64,000 bases of DNA, taken from contig CAKTPM010000002.1 in the NCBI GenBank assembly GCA_934591705.1, positions 62,001 through 126,000 on the forward strand. Reading direction: 5' to 3'. The position numbers were made by a program, and so were the translations under genes. This stretch comes from an uncultured Oscillospiraceae bacterium (GTDB lineage: Bacteria > Bacillota > Clostridia > Oscillospirales > Oscillospiraceae). Below are positions 8,244 to 17,079 of the stretch, piece after piece. How positions within the stretch are numbered: position 1 is the first letter of the stretch; each line of letters opens with the position of its first letter. The notes beneath the pieces were generated by a model. That model made no database searches, was not told where the DNA came from, and saw only the letters and a list, made by a program, of their open reading frames with translations.

Positions 8244-8870
8244 ATGAAAGTATATGACCTGACGCATACCATCGCCAACGATATGCCGGTTTATCCCGGC
8301 ACGGAGCAGCCCCGGCTCACCACCGCCTGCACCATCGATGAGGTGGGCTACCGGGAGACGCTGCTCCACATGTTCTCCCACACAGGCACCCACATGGACG
8401 CCCCGGCCCACATGCTGCGCCAGGGAGCCGCCCTGGACAGCTATCCCGCCGACAAATTCATCGGCGTAGCCCAGGCGGTGGACTGCCGGGGCGAGAGCGC
8501 CATCACCCTGCCGCTGCTGAAAAACCAGGACCTGCAGGGGGTGGACTTCGTGCTCTTCTGCACCGGCTGGGATAAAAAGTGGGGCACCCCCGACTATTTC
8601 CGGGACTTTCCCTGCCTGACTCCGGAGGCGGCGGCCTACCTGGCCACCCTGCCCCTGAAGGGCGTGGGGGAGGACTCCATCTCCCTGGACCCCTGCGAGA
8701 GCACGGATTTCCCCAACCATCTGACCCTGCTGGGGGCGGACCTTGTGAACACTGAAAACCTCACGGGGCTGGAGGCCCTCTTGGGCCGCCGCTTCACCTT
8801 TGTGACCCTGCCTCTGAAGCTTGAAAATGCCGACGGCTGCTCCTGCCGGGCCATCGCCATGGAGGACTGA
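8244..8870 (+). CDS. Cyclase-family metal-dependent hydrolase (kynurenine-formamidase-like)
   Basis: 208 residues with the family metal motif SHTGTHMDAPAHM (about residues 46-58). The family includes kynurenine formamidases and other amide or ester hydrolases that bind Zn2+ or Mn2+. No tryptophan-catabolism genes are nearby, so a kynurenine substrate is not supported. AGGAGGG precedes the ATG. The gene lies between mnmG and murT with short gaps and probably shares their transcript. Confidence 0.85.
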   Translation: MKVYDLTHTIANDMPVYPGTEQPRLTTACTIDEVGYRETLLHMFSHTGTHMDAPAHMLRQGAALDSYPADKFIGVAQAVDCRGESAITLPLLKNQDLQGVDFVLFCTGWDKKWGTPDYFRDFPCLTPEAAAYLATLPLKGVGEDSISLDPCESTDFPNHLTLLGADLVNTENLTGLEALLGRRFTFVTLPLKLENADGCSCRAIAMED

Positions 8871-8873
8871 GAG

Positions 8874-10262
8874 ATGGGTAAGCTGCGCTTTTTACTGGCC
8901 CTTTGGATGGCCAAGCTCTCCATCCCGGCCCTGAAGATCACCCGCCACAACGGCACGGATTTCCCCGGCTCCCTGGCGGTGAAGCTGTGCCCGGACTTTT
9001 TGAAGTACATCGGCAAGCCCCCCAAGATCGTGGCTGTCACCGGCACCAACGGCAAGACCACCGTGGCCAACCTGCTGCTGGATATTTTGGAGCAGGAGGG
9101 GGCCCGGGTCATCAGCAACCGCTCGGGCAGCAACATCCTCTCCGGGGTGTGCACCGCCCTGCTCCGGGGCACGGATCTTTTGGGCCGCTGCCGGGGCTAT
9201 GACCTGGCGGTGCTGGAGGTGGACGAGCGCTATTCCCCCCGTATCTACAACGCCGTGAAGCCCGACTTCATCGTGGTGACGAACCTCTTCCGGGACAGTC
9301 TCACCCGCAACGCTCACCCCGGCTACATTGCGGACATCCTCACGGAGAGCTTCCCCAAGACCGCCAAGCTCATCCTCAACGCCGATGACATCATCTCCGC
9401 CGGCGTGGCCCCGGAAAATCCCCGGGTCTACTTTGGCATCGACCACCTGCCCGGGGATACGGACCGCTGCGTGAACCTGGTGAACGACGCCATCCTCTGC
9501 CCCCGGTGCGGCGCGCCGCTGCACTATGACCTGGTGCGCTATCACCACATCGGCCGGGCGGCCTGCCCCCGCTGCGGCTATGCCACCCCCCAGGCGGACT
9601 ATCTGGCCACCCAGGTAGATCCGGAGAGCCGCACCATGGTGCTGGAGGAAAAGGGACAGGGTTACCCCTATCATCTGGTGGCGGACAGCCCCCACAACAT
9701 CTATAACATGGTCACGGTCATCGCCGCCCTGCGGGAGCTGGGCTATGACCACGGCACCATTACCCGGCACATGGAAACGGCGCAGATCCTCGCCACCCGC
9801 CTCTCCGAGGAGGTCATCGGGGATTGCACCGTGGTCATCCAGATGGCCAAGGAGAAAAATGCCCTGGCCAACTCCCGGAACTTTGACGCCATCCGCAAGG
9901 CGCCGGGCCGCAAGGAGATCCTTTTGATGATGAACTGCCTGAACCTGCTGAAGGACTGGTCGGAGAACCCCAGTTGGATGTATGACGCAGACTTTGAGTT
10001 CCTCAACCAGGAGGATGTGGCCATGATCGTGTGCGCCGGGTCCCGGTGCCTGGACTATAAGCTGCGGCTTTTGCTGGCGGGCATCCCGGAGGAGCGCATC
10101 CGGGTGGAGAAGGACGAGTTCCGGGCTCTGGAGCTCCTGCCCCGGACCCCCGGCGACCGCATCTACATCCTCCACGGGGTGGACAGCGTGGCCCGGAGCT
10201 TCCAGGTGAAGGATCGCCTGGCACAAATGCTGGAAAAGGAGGCGCAGGACCGTGAAAATTGA
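8874..10262 (+). CDS. murT: Lipid II isoglutaminyl synthase, ligase subunit MurT
   Basis: 462 residues. It is Mur-ligase-like, with the P-loop VTGTNGKTTVANLL (about residues 55-68), the central ATPase domain and the C-terminal DUF1727 domain. A Cys4 zinc ribbon (CPRCG, then CPRCG about 25 residues later) is inserted near residue 205, as in known MurT proteins. MurT activates the D-Glu carboxylate of lipid II so that ammonia from GatD can amidate it. It starts 3 bp after the cyclase stop and overlaps the downstream gatD by 11 bases, the usual coupled pair. Confidence 0.93.
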   Translation: MGKLRFLLALWMAKLSIPALKITRHNGTDFPGSLAVKLCPDFLKYIGKPPKIVAVTGTNGKTTVANLLLDILEQEGARVISNRSGSNILSGVCTALLRGTDLLGRCRGYDLAVLEVDERYSPRIYNAVKPDFIVVTNLFRDSLTRNAHPGYIADILTESFPKTAKLILNADDIISAGVAPENPRVYFGIDHLPGDTDRCVNLVNDAILCPRCGAPLHYDLVRYHHIGRAACPRCGYATPQADYLATQVDPESRTMVLEEKGQGYPYHLVADSPHNIYNMVTVIAALRELGYDHGTITRHMETAQILATRLSEEVIGDCTVVIQMAKEKNALANSRNFDAIRKAPGRKEILLMMNCLNLLKDWSENPSWMYDADFEFLNQEDVAMIVCAGSRCLDYKLRLLLAGIPEERIRVEKDEFRALELLPRTPGDRIYILHGVDSVARSFQVKDRLAQMLEKEAQDREN

Positions 10263-10962
10263 GCTTCTCTACCCGGAGATCTGCAACCTCTACGGCGAGC
10301 CCCAGAACGCCTATTACCTGGCCCGCTGCTGCCCGGAACTGGAGGTGGCGGAGACCCGCCTGGGCAGCCGCCCCCTCTTTTTGGAGGAGCCGGTGGCCCT
10401 GGTCTATCTGGGCACCACCACCGAGCAGGGCCTGCGCCTGGTGACGGACGCCCTGCGGCCCTACCGCCAGGAGATCGCCGCGAAGATCGATGCCGGGCAG
10501 CTCTTCCTCGCCACCGGCAACGCCCAGGACATGCTCTTAGAGCGCATCGAGAGCGACCGGGCCGAAACCGTGGAGGGTCTGGGCCTTCTGCCCGGCCACG
10601 CGGCATATCACATGCTGCAGCGGCACAACAGCTTTTTCCTGGGCAAGCTCGGCGACATGGACATCGTGGGCTTCAAGAGCATCTTCGGCCACACCTACGG
10701 CGCCGGGGAGGAGAACGGCCTTTTCACCGCCGTGCGGGGCGTGGGCCGGAACATGGACACCCCGGTGGAGGGCTTTCGCCGGGGCGGCCTCATGGCCACC
10801 TACCTCATTGGCCCCCTGCTGGTGCTCAACCCGCCCTTTACCAAGTGGCTGCTGCGGCAGATGGGCTGCCCCGATACCCTGGCCTTCGAGGAGGCGGCCA
10901 TGGACGCCTACCGGGAGCGCATCGCGGAGTTCAGCGACACCTCCAAGAACTTCCTGGGATAA
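10252..10962 (+). CDS. gatD: GatD-like glutamine amidotransferase subunit lacking its catalytic Cys and His
   Basis: 236 residues, aligned along the whole GatD family. The nucleophile loop, which in active GatD reads ICGGYQ, is here LATGNAQ (residues 86-92), with Thr88 in the Cys position. The catalytic His of the YLHGP motif is Ile186 (TYLIGPLL). Surrounding fold motifs (DIVGFKSIFGHTYG, the NPPF segment) are intact and the frame is undamaged, so this is a maintained gene, not a decayed one. It overlaps murT. In the family GatD hydrolyses glutamine and channels NH3 to MurT. This version should not do so and may act as a scaffold, with MurT using free ammonia. The call of the family is firm; the functional consequence is inference. 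Confidence 0.85.
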   Translation: MKIELLYPEICNLYGEPQNAYYLARCCPELEVAETRLGSRPLFLEEPVALVYLGTTTEQGLRLVTDALRPYRQEIAAKIDAGQLFLATGNAQDMLLERIESDRAETVEGLGLLPGHAAYHMLQRHNSFFLGKLGDMDIVGFKSIFGHTYGAGEENGLFTAVRGVGRNMDTPVEGFRRGGLMATYLIGPLLVLNPPFTKWLLRQMGCPDTLAFEEAAMDAYRERIAEFSDTSKNFLG

Positions 10963-10978
10963 GAACGCCAACTGAAAA

Positions 10979-11016
10979 AAAATACCTGAAGCCGGCGGCT
11001 TCAGGTATTTTTTTCA
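10979..11016. terminator. Bidirectional terminator between gatD and tatD
   Basis: A 14-bp stem, AAATACCTGAAGCC/GGCTTCAGGTATTT, with a 3-nt loop and A/T tracts on both sides serves the two converging operons. It overlaps the last bases of tatD. Confidence 0.9.
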
Positions 11017-11784
11017 AATTCCGAACAGCTCGCGGCCGTTCTGCGCCGTGATCCGGGCCACCTCCCCGGGGGAGATGCCGCGAATTTCGGCGATCTTCTC
11101 CGCCACCAGGTACACAAGCCCGGAGTCGTTGCGCTCGCCCCGGTGGGGCACCGGAGCGAGATAGGGGCTGTCGGTTTCGATGAGGAGCCGCTCCAGGGGG
11201 GCCGCGGCGATGACCTCCGGGGCCCGGCGGGCGTTTTTATAGGTGATGGGCCCGTCAAAGCCCAGGTACCAGCCCAGGGCCAGCAGCTCCCGGGCCATCT
11301 CCGGGCTGCCGGAAAAGCAGTGGAACACCCCCCGGATACCGGGGAACTCCCGGACGATGGCCAGGGTGTCCTCATGGGCGTCCCGGTCGTGGATGATCAC
11401 CGGCTTATTAAGCTCCCGGGCCAGGGCCAGCTGCCGCCGGAGCACGGTTTTCTGCAGCTCCCGAGGCGGGTTTTCATCCCAGTAATAGTCCAGGCCGATC
11501 TCCCCGATGGCCACGGCCTTGGGGTGGGCCGCCAGGGCAGCCAGGGCCTCCATGTCCGCCGGGACAAAGTCCCCGCAGTTCTCCGGGTGGATGCCCACGG
11601 CGGCGTATACATGGCGGTGGGCCTGGGCGATGTCCAGGGCTCTCCGGGAGGAGGCAAGGTCGCAGCCGGGATTCAGCACCAGCCCCACGCCCTTTTCCGG
11701 CAGGGCGGCCAGCAGGGCGTCGCGGTCAGCGTCGAAGGCCTCGTCGTCATAATGGGCGTGGGTGTCGAATAAAAGCGCGTTCAC
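11014..11784 (-). CDS. tatD: TatD-family metal-dependent deoxyribonuclease
   Basis: 256 residues with all family metal ligands: DTHAH at the N-terminus, IGEIGLDYYWD near 90, IHDRDAH, HCFSG and ETDSPYLAP. TatD proteins are cytoplasmic 3'-5' nucleases and may also process D-aminoacyl-tRNA. The likely start is a GTG at 11784 that overlaps the previous stop (GTGA); the longer open frame upstream lies inside the neighbouring gene. It is the last gene of the metG operon, and metG-tatD linkage is common in Firmicutes. Confidence 0.92.
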   Translation of the reverse strand: MNALLFDTHAHYDDEAFDADRDALLAALPEKGVGLVLNPGCDLASSRRALDIAQAHRHVYAAVGIHPENCGDFVPADMEALAALAAHPKAVAIGEIGLDYYWDENPPRELQKTVLRRQLALARELNKPVIIHDRDAHEDTLAIVREFPGIRGVFHCFSGSPEMARELLALGWYLGFDGPITYKNARRAPEVIAAAPLERLLIETDSPYLAPVPHRGERNDSGLVYLVAEKIAEIRGISPGEVARITAQNGRELFGI

Positions 11785-12065
11785 AGGGCGTCCTCCCCCA
11801 GGCGGGTGTCGGTGACGCACTCGCTTTTGATGGCCCGCAGATCGTTCATATGGGGCTGGCTCATATGGGCCTCCTGGTGGGCAGGGGTCTGCCATTTTTC
11901 CACCAGCAGCAGCACCCGGGGATCCTGGGCAGAGAAGTAGTAGTCATAGGCAAGGCAGCCCTCCTCGCCGCGGATGGCGGCCAGGATGCCCGCCTCCTCC
12001 ACCCGGCGGACAAAGGTCTCCCGCATGCCGGGCTTGCAGATATAGCGTACAAAGAGCGTGAGCAT
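11781..12065 (-). CDS. Antibiotic-biosynthesis-monooxygenase (ABM) domain protein
   Basis: 94 residues, one ABM ferredoxin-like domain. The N-terminal strand LFVRYICKPGMRETFV and the C-terminal VEKWQTPAHQEAHMSQPHM are typical of putative quinol monooxygenases of the YgiN type. Such proteins form dimers and act on small aromatic compounds, but many have no known substrate. It is 1 bp from the upstream gene and overlaps tatD. Confidence 0.82.
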   Translation of the reverse strand: MLTLFVRYICKPGMRETFVRRVEEAGILAAIRGEEGCLAYDYYFSAQDPRVLLLVEKWQTPAHQEAHMSQPHMNDLRAIKSECVTDTRLGEDAL

Positions 12066-12066
12066 C

Positions 12067-12558
12067 TCAGTTCTCCTCCTTATATTCCCGGGCCTCCCGG
12101 CAGTAGGTCTCCGCTGCGGCGCGGTTGCTCTCGAGCTCCGCCTCGGTCAGGGGGCGCCTGACCCGGGCCGGGGATCCGAAGGCCAGGGAGCCATCGGGGA
12201 TCTCCATGCCCTCGGTGACAATGCTCCCGGCGCCGACGATGCAGTTTTTGCCTACCCGGCAGCCATTGAGCAAAATGGCCCCCATGCCGATGAGAGTGTT
12301 GTCCCCCACGGTGCAGCCGTGGACGATGGCCCCATGGCCGATGGTGCAGCCGGTGCCCACCTGCACCGGGAAGCCGGGATCTGCGTGGAACACACAGCCA
12401 TCCTGAATGTTGGTCCGGGGGCCCACGGTGATGGGGTCGGTCTCTGCCCGGAGAGAGGCGGAGAAAAACACGCTGCAATCCGCCCCCAGGGCCACATTGC
12501 CCCGCACCGAGGCGGTGGGGGCAATATAGCAGCTCTCGTGAATGAAGGGCTTTTTCAT
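12067..12558 (-). CDS. Gamma-carbonic-anhydrase-like hexapeptide-repeat protein
   Basis: 163 residues made mostly of left-handed beta-helix hexapeptide repeats. Likely zinc ligands are His in VFHADP and the two His of GHGAIVHG, the pattern of gamma carbonic anhydrases and PaaY-type thioesterases. Whether it hydrates CO2 cannot be decided. Its ATG overlaps the metG stop codon (TGATG), so it is translated after metG. Confidence 0.83.
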   Translation of the reverse strand: MKKPFIHESCYIAPTASVRGNVALGADCSVFFSASLRAETDPITVGPRTNIQDGCVFHADPGFPVQVGTGCTIGHGAIVHGCTVGDNTLIGMGAILLNGCRVGKNCIVGAGSIVTEGMEIPDGSLAFGSPARVRRPLTEAELESNRAAAETYCREAREYKEEN

Positions 12559-14522
12559 CAGCAGAGCTTGGCGCCGGCGGGCACGCTGTCATCGATGAGC
12601 ATCAGGTGCAGCTTTTCCTCGCCCTTTTCCGTATGGACGGCGGAGATGAGCATGCCGCAGGAGTCGATGCCCATCATCTTCCGGGGCGGCAGGTTCAAAA
12701 TGGCGATGGCGGTCTTGCCCACCAGCTCCTCCGGCTCATAGTACTGATGGATGCCCGAGAGGATGACGCGGTCGGTGCCGGAGCCATCGTCCAGCACGAA
12801 CTTCAGGAGCTTGTCGGACTTCTTCACCGGCTCGCAGCTCTTGATCTTCACCGCCCGGTAGTCGGACTTCAGGAAGGTGTCAAAGTCCACATTCTCCGTG
12901 AGATAGGGCTCCACCTCCAGGTCGGGCAGGGCGGCCTTCCGCTGGGCCTCCTGGAGGGCATCCAGCTCGGCAATGGCCTTGGCGGCGTCGATGCGGGGGA
13001 AGAGGTTTTCGCCCTTGTGGACGCTGACCGCGGCGGGGAGGGTGCCCCAGGTGCCGGCCTTTTCCCAGGTGCGGCAGGGGTCGTCCGCCCCGATCTGCGC
13101 AAAGATCTTCTCGCAGCTCTCGGGCATGAAGGGCGTCAGGAGGGTGGTGCAGATGCGCACGGTCTCCAGCAGGTTATAGAGCACGGTGGCCAGACGGTCC
13201 CGGTTGGCCGGGTCCTTGGCCAGGGCCCAGGGGGCATTTTCATCAATATACTTGTTGGCCCGGTCAATGACCCGGAAGACCTCCTCCAGGCCGTTTTGCA
13301 GCTGGAGCTTGTCCATCTCCGCCTGGTAGCGATCCCGGAGAGTGCAGGCCAGCTTTTTAAGCTCGCAGTCGCAGTCCCGGTCCTCCCGCTGGGGGGGCAG
13401 GGTGCCGCCGAAGTACTTCTCCGCCATGGCGGTGGTGCGGCTCACCAAGTTGCCCAGGTCGTTGGCCAGGTCCACATTGATGGTGTTGATCAAAAGCTCG
13501 TTGGAGAAGCTGCCGTCGGTGCCGAAGGGGAAGGTCCGCAGCAGGAAGAAGCGCAGGGCATCCACGCCGAACATCTCCGAGAGCACATAGGGATCCACCA
13601 CATTGCCCTTGGACTTGGACATCTTGCCGCCGTCAATGACAAGCCAGCCGTGGCCGTAGACATGCTTGGGCAGGGGCATCTCCATGCTCATGAGCATGGC
13701 GGGCCAGATAATGCTGTGGAAGCGCACGATCTCCTTTCCCACGATGTGGTAATCGGCGGGCCAATACTTGTCGTAGTCGTTATACTTATCGTTCAAAAAG
13801 CCCAGGGCGGTGCAGTAATTGAAGAGGGCGTCCACCCACACATACACCACATGGCCGGGGTCAAAGTCCACGGGGATGCCCCACTTGAAGCTGGTGCGGC
13901 TGACGCACAGATCCTCCAGGCCGGGCTTGATGAAGTTGTTGACCATCTCGTTGACCCGGGTCCGGGGCTGGAGGAAGTCCGTGTCCTCCAGCAGGTGCTG
14001 CACCCGGTCTGCATACTTGCTCAGGCGGAAGAAGTAGGCCTCCTCCTGGGCGTCGTGGACCTCCCGGCCGCAGTCGGGGCACTTGCCGTCCACCAGCTGG
14101 CTCTCGGTCCAGAAGCTCTCGCAGGGGGTGCAGTACTTGCCCTTGTAGGCGCCCTTGTAGATGTCGCCCTTGTCGTACATCCTGCGGAAGATCTTCTGCA
14201 CCGCCGCGCAGTGATAGTCGTCGGTGGTGCGGATAAACCGGTCGTTGGAGATGTTCATGAGCTTCCACAGATCCCGGACGCCACGCTCGCCGTTGACGAT
14301 GTGGTCCACGAAGTCCTGGGGGGTCATGCCGGCCTCCTTGGCCTTGTCCTCGATCTTCTGGCCGTGCTCATCGGTGCCGGTGAGGAACATGACATCATAG
14401 CCCTGCAGGCGCTTGTAGCGGGCGATGGCGTCGGTGGCCACGGTGCAGTAGCTGTGGCCGATGTGGAGCTTGTCCGAGGGGTAGTAGATGGGGGTGGTGA
14501 TATAGAATGTCTTCTTTTCCAT
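12558..14522 (-). CDS. metG: Methionyl-tRNA synthetase
   Basis: 654 residues. Class I motifs are present: LHIGHSYC near the N-terminus and GGKMSKSKGN near 300. One zinc knuckle (CESFW and CPDCG) sits in the connective peptide. The last about 110 residues form an EMAP/Trbp111-like tRNA-binding domain (for example NLPPRKMMGIDSCGM), as in dimeric bacterial MetRS. AAGGAGAGG precedes the ATG at 14522. Expression is controlled by the T-box leader upstream. First gene of a four-gene operon. Confidence 0.97.
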   Translation of the reverse strand: MEKKTFYITTPIYYPSDKLHIGHSYCTVATDAIARYKRLQGYDVMFLTGTDEHGQKIEDKAKEAGMTPQDFVDHIVNGERGVRDLWKLMNISNDRFIRTTDDYHCAAVQKIFRRMYDKGDIYKGAYKGKYCTPCESFWTESQLVDGKCPDCGREVHDAQEEAYFFRLSKYADRVQHLLEDTDFLQPRTRVNEMVNNFIKPGLEDLCVSRTSFKWGIPVDFDPGHVVYVWVDALFNYCTALGFLNDKYNDYDKYWPADYHIVGKEIVRFHSIIWPAMLMSMEMPLPKHVYGHGWLVIDGGKMSKSKGNVVDPYVLSEMFGVDALRFFLLRTFPFGTDGSFSNELLINTINVDLANDLGNLVSRTTAMAEKYFGGTLPPQREDRDCDCELKKLACTLRDRYQAEMDKLQLQNGLEEVFRVIDRANKYIDENAPWALAKDPANRDRLATVLYNLLETVRICTTLLTPFMPESCEKIFAQIGADDPCRTWEKAGTWGTLPAAVSVHKGENLFPRIDAAKAIAELDALQEAQRKAALPDLEVEPYLTENVDFDTFLKSDYRAVKIKSCEPVKKSDKLLKFVLDDGSGTDRVILSGIHQYYEPEELVGKTAIAILNLPPRKMMGIDSCGMLISAVHTEKGEEKLHLMLIDDSVPAGAKLC

Positions 14523-14589
14523 GGGGGATCCTCTCCTTTTCCGCCGCGCCGAATGAAAGCGCGGCTTACAAATATTTTGCATGCTCTTG

Positions 14590-14882
14590 AGAAACAAAAA
14601 CACCCCTGCTGACCGGGTCGGTCAGCAAGGGCGACGGGTCATCGCGGTACCACCTTGCTTCGCCGCGCTCTCACGAGCGGCGGCCTTATGGGGTGCCTGC
14701 ACACCCCCGCGCTGTTACGGGCGCACCCGGCTCGGCCTAACCTGTGCTCAGCCGAACGGCTCCGGAGCCATGTTCCCCCGCCCGCGCCGCATCCGCTTTC
14801 ACCTTGCCGGACTCTCTTGTGGCGGCCCGCCTGCGGGGTACTCTTTCCATCATTGCCTTTTATACGCTTTTTCGTCATTTTA
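14590..14882 (-). promoter_or_regulatory. T-box leader of the metG operon
   Basis: On the minus strand the leader starts with AAATGACG and the Stem I K-turn/AG motif GGAAAGAGTA. The T-box core AGGTGGTACCGCG is at 14643-14655. A terminator stem (14603-14631) with TGTTTTTGTTT follows, built from a TTGCTGACC/GGTCAGCA pairing. The specifier is probably ATG at 14769-14771 (in GGAACATGGCTCC), which matches the methionine gene downstream. Uncharged tRNA-Met would favour the antiterminator. The 450-base gap between metG and xth consists of this leader plus two divergent promoters. Confidence 0.92.
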
Positions 14883-14905
14883 GCGCCCGCGGGGGCATTT
14901 GTCAA
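14877..14905 (-). promoter_or_regulatory. Promoter of the metG T-box transcript
   Basis: TTGACA (14900-14905), a 17-nt spacer and TAAAAT (14877-14882) on the minus strand. Confidence 0.75.
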
Positions 14906-14913
14906 TGATTTCG

Positions 14914-14942
14914 TTGGCTTTTTCCCTATTCTATGCTATAAT
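14914..14942 (+). promoter_or_regulatory. xth promoter
   Basis: TTGGCT (14914-14919), a 17-nt spacer and TATAAT (14937-14942), divergent from the metG promoter. Confidence 0.75.
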
Positions 14943-14972
14943 GCGGAAAAATAACCAACGGAGGAGAATAAA

Positions 14973-15722
14973 ATGAAACTGGTATCATGGAATGTCAACG
15001 GGCTGCGGGCCGTTTTGGGGAAGGGCTTTTTGGACTATGTCGCTCAAGAGCAGCCGGATATCATTTGCCTGCAGGAGACCAAGTGCCAGCCGGAGCAGGC
15101 GGTGTTCGACCTCCCCGGCTATCGGCGCTATTTCAACTCCGCCGATAAAAAGGGCTACTCCGGCACCGCCGTGCTCACCCGGGAGGAGCCCCTCTCCGTC
15201 AGTTACCACTTCGGTGAGGATGTCCACCGCCACGAAGGGCGCGTGATCACCTGCGAGTATCCCGACTTCTACCTTGTGTGCTGCTATACGCCCAACTCCC
15301 AGGATTCTCTCAAGCGCCTGCCCTACCGGATGCAGTGGGAGGACGACCTGCGGGCCTACCTATGCGAACTGGATGCCAAAAAGCCGGTGATCTACTGCGG
15401 CGACCTGAATGTGGCCCACGAGGAGATCGACCTCAAGAACCCCAAGACCAACCGCTTCAATCCCGGCTTTTCCGATGAGGAGCGCGGCAAGCTGACAGAG
15501 CTTCTGGCCGCCGGGTTTACCGACACCTTCCGCTATCTCCATCCGGACACCGTGACCTATTCCTGGTGGAGCTTCCGCTTCCACGCCCGGGAGAAGAATG
15601 TGGGGTGGCGCATCGACTATTTCATCGTGTCCGACCGGCTGCGCCAGCGCATCCGCGCCGCGGAGATACGCACCGAGGTCCCGGGCAGCGACCACTGCCC
15701 GGTGGTGCTGGAGCTCCAATAA
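14973..15722 (+). CDS. xth: Exodeoxyribonuclease III
   Basis: 249 residues of the endonuclease/exonuclease/phosphatase fold. Active-site motifs are WNVNGLRA, LQETK, GDLNVAH and GSDHCPV. The enzyme cleaves at abasic sites and degrades 3' ends in base-excision repair, using Mg2+. ATG at 14973 follows GGAGGAG. It is monocistronic as far as the sequence shows. Confidence 0.95.
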   Translation: MKLVSWNVNGLRAVLGKGFLDYVAQEQPDIICLQETKCQPEQAVFDLPGYRRYFNSADKKGYSGTAVLTREEPLSVSYHFGEDVHRHEGRVITCEYPDFYLVCCYTPNSQDSLKRLPYRMQWEDDLRAYLCELDAKKPVIYCGDLNVAHEEIDLKNPKTNRFNPGFSDEERGKLTELLAAGFTDTFRYLHPDTVTYSWWSFRFHAREKNVGWRIDYFIVSDRLRQRIRAAEIRTEVPGSDHCPVVLELQ

Positions 15723-15751
15723 TCGGAGGTGTTTTTTGTACAAATAGGGTC

Positions 15752-15780
15752 TTGTAAAGTCCGGGAAACCTCTGTATAAT
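15752..15780 (+). promoter_or_regulatory. buk promoter
   Basis: TTGTAA (15752-15757), a 17-nt spacer and TATAAT (15775-15780). Confidence 0.75.
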
Positions 15781-15845
15781 AAGTGCGGTATACATTCTTG
15801 CGTGCTTTTTTGCACCGGTCAATATTTTTCAGGAGGAACAGCGAT

Positions 15846-16937
15846 ATGTCCTACAAGATCCTTGTCATCAACCCCGGCTCCACTTCCACCAAGATCGGCG
15901 TTTTTGAAGATGAGCAGATGCTCTTCGACAAGACCCTGCGCCACAGTGCGGAAGATGTCGCCCAGTTCAACAGCATCCCGGCCCAGAAGGATTGGCGCCG
16001 CGACCTGGTGATGCGGGCGCTGCGTGAGCAGGGCTTCGATGCCCGTACCCTCTCTGCCGTCAGCGGCCGCGGCGGCCTGCTGCGCCCCATCCGGGGCGGC
16101 ACCTACGCCGTCAATGACATCATGGTCAAGGACTGCACCATCGGCGTCCAGGGTCAGCACGCCTCCAACCTGGGCGGCCTCATCGCCCGGGAGATCGGCG
16201 ATGAGCTGGGCATCCCCTCCTACATCGTGGATCCCGTGGTGGTGGACGAGATGGCCGATGTGGCCCGCTACGCCGGTCACCCCCTGTTCCAGCGCATGAG
16301 CATCTTCCACGCCCTGAACCAGAAGGCCGTGGCCAAGCGCTTCGCCAAGGAGAACGGCAAGCACTATGAGGATCTGAATCTCATCGTGTGCCACATGGGC
16401 GGCGGCTGCTCCATCGGCGCCCATGTAAAGGGCAGCGTGGTAGATACCCAGAACGCCCTGGACGGTGAGGGTCCCTTCTCCCCCGAGCGCTCCGGCAGCC
16501 TGCCCACCGGCCAGCTGGTGAAGCAGTGCTTCTCCGGCAAGTACAGCGAGGCCGAGATGCACCGCATGCTCTCCGGCCGCGGCGGCCTGGTGGCCTACAC
16601 CGGCTCCAACGACATGCGTTATCTGCTGGCGGAGGCCGAGCATGACAAGAAGATCGCCGGCGTGGTGGATGCCTTCCACTACCAGATCGGCAAGGAGATC
16701 GGCTCCATGGCCGCCGCCATGCACGGCAAGGTGGACCAGATCATCCTCACCGGCGGCATCGCCTACGGCAAGGAGACCGTGGACGCCATCTCCGAGATGG
16801 TCAGCTGGATCGCCCCCATCACCGTGTATCCCGGCGAGGATGAGCTCCTGGCCCTGGCCCAGGGCGCGCTGCGCGTGCTGCGGGGCGAGGAGGCCGCTCA
16901 AGAATACCGCCGTCCCCGTCCGGAGGGCTGCAACTGA
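15846..16937 (+). CDS. buk: Butyrate kinase
   Basis: 363 residues of the ASKHA acetate/butyrate kinase family, with the phosphate-1 motif NPGSTSTKIGVFEDE at the N-terminus. It converts butyryl phosphate and ADP to butyrate and ATP, the last step of the kinase route of butyrate formation, although related enzymes use branched-chain acyl phosphates. ATG at 15846 follows AGGAGGAA. The open frame extends 21 codons upstream but without a ribosome-binding site. The usual partner ptb (phosphotransbutyrylase) is not adjacent here, so it must lie elsewhere. Confidence 0.93.
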   Translation: MSYKILVINPGSTSTKIGVFEDEQMLFDKTLRHSAEDVAQFNSIPAQKDWRRDLVMRALREQGFDARTLSAVSGRGGLLRPIRGGTYAVNDIMVKDCTIGVQGQHASNLGGLIAREIGDELGIPSYIVDPVVVDEMADVARYAGHPLFQRMSIFHALNQKAVAKRFAKENGKHYEDLNLIVCHMGGGCSIGAHVKGSVVDTQNALDGEGPFSPERSGSLPTGQLVKQCFSGKYSEAEMHRMLSGRGGLVAYTGSNDMRYLLAEAEHDKKIAGVVDAFHYQIGKEIGSMAAAMHGKVDQIILTGGIAYGKETVDAISEMVSWIAPITVYPGEDELLALAQGALRVLRGEEAAQEYRRPRPEGCN

Positions 16938-16960
16938 GCCAAGCGCAAAAGCATATAGCC

Positions 16961-16996
16961 AAGCGGCGCCCCTCCTGTGAGGGGCGCCGCTTTCTG
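16961..16996 (+). terminator. buk terminator
   Basis: A 14-bp stem, AAGCGGCGCCCCTC/GAGGGGCGCCGCTT, is followed by TCT. Confidence 0.75.
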
Positions 16997-17004
16997 CCGC
17001 AGAT

Positions 17005-17040
17005 AAAGAGGGGCCCCGGTGCCGCGGCACCGGGGCCCTC
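17005..17040 (-). terminator. Oleate hydratase terminator
   Basis: A GGGCCCCGGTGCC/GGCACCGGGGCCC stem, followed on the minus strand by CTCTTTATCT. Confidence 0.7.
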
Positions 17041-17079
17041 CCTGTTGGATAATTCTTTTTGCGCCGATGGTATAAGAGG

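Noticed and set aside
12606..14612. Plus-strand frame of 668 codons opposite metG.
   Set aside because: Antisense shadow of an unmistakable methionyl-tRNA synthetase.
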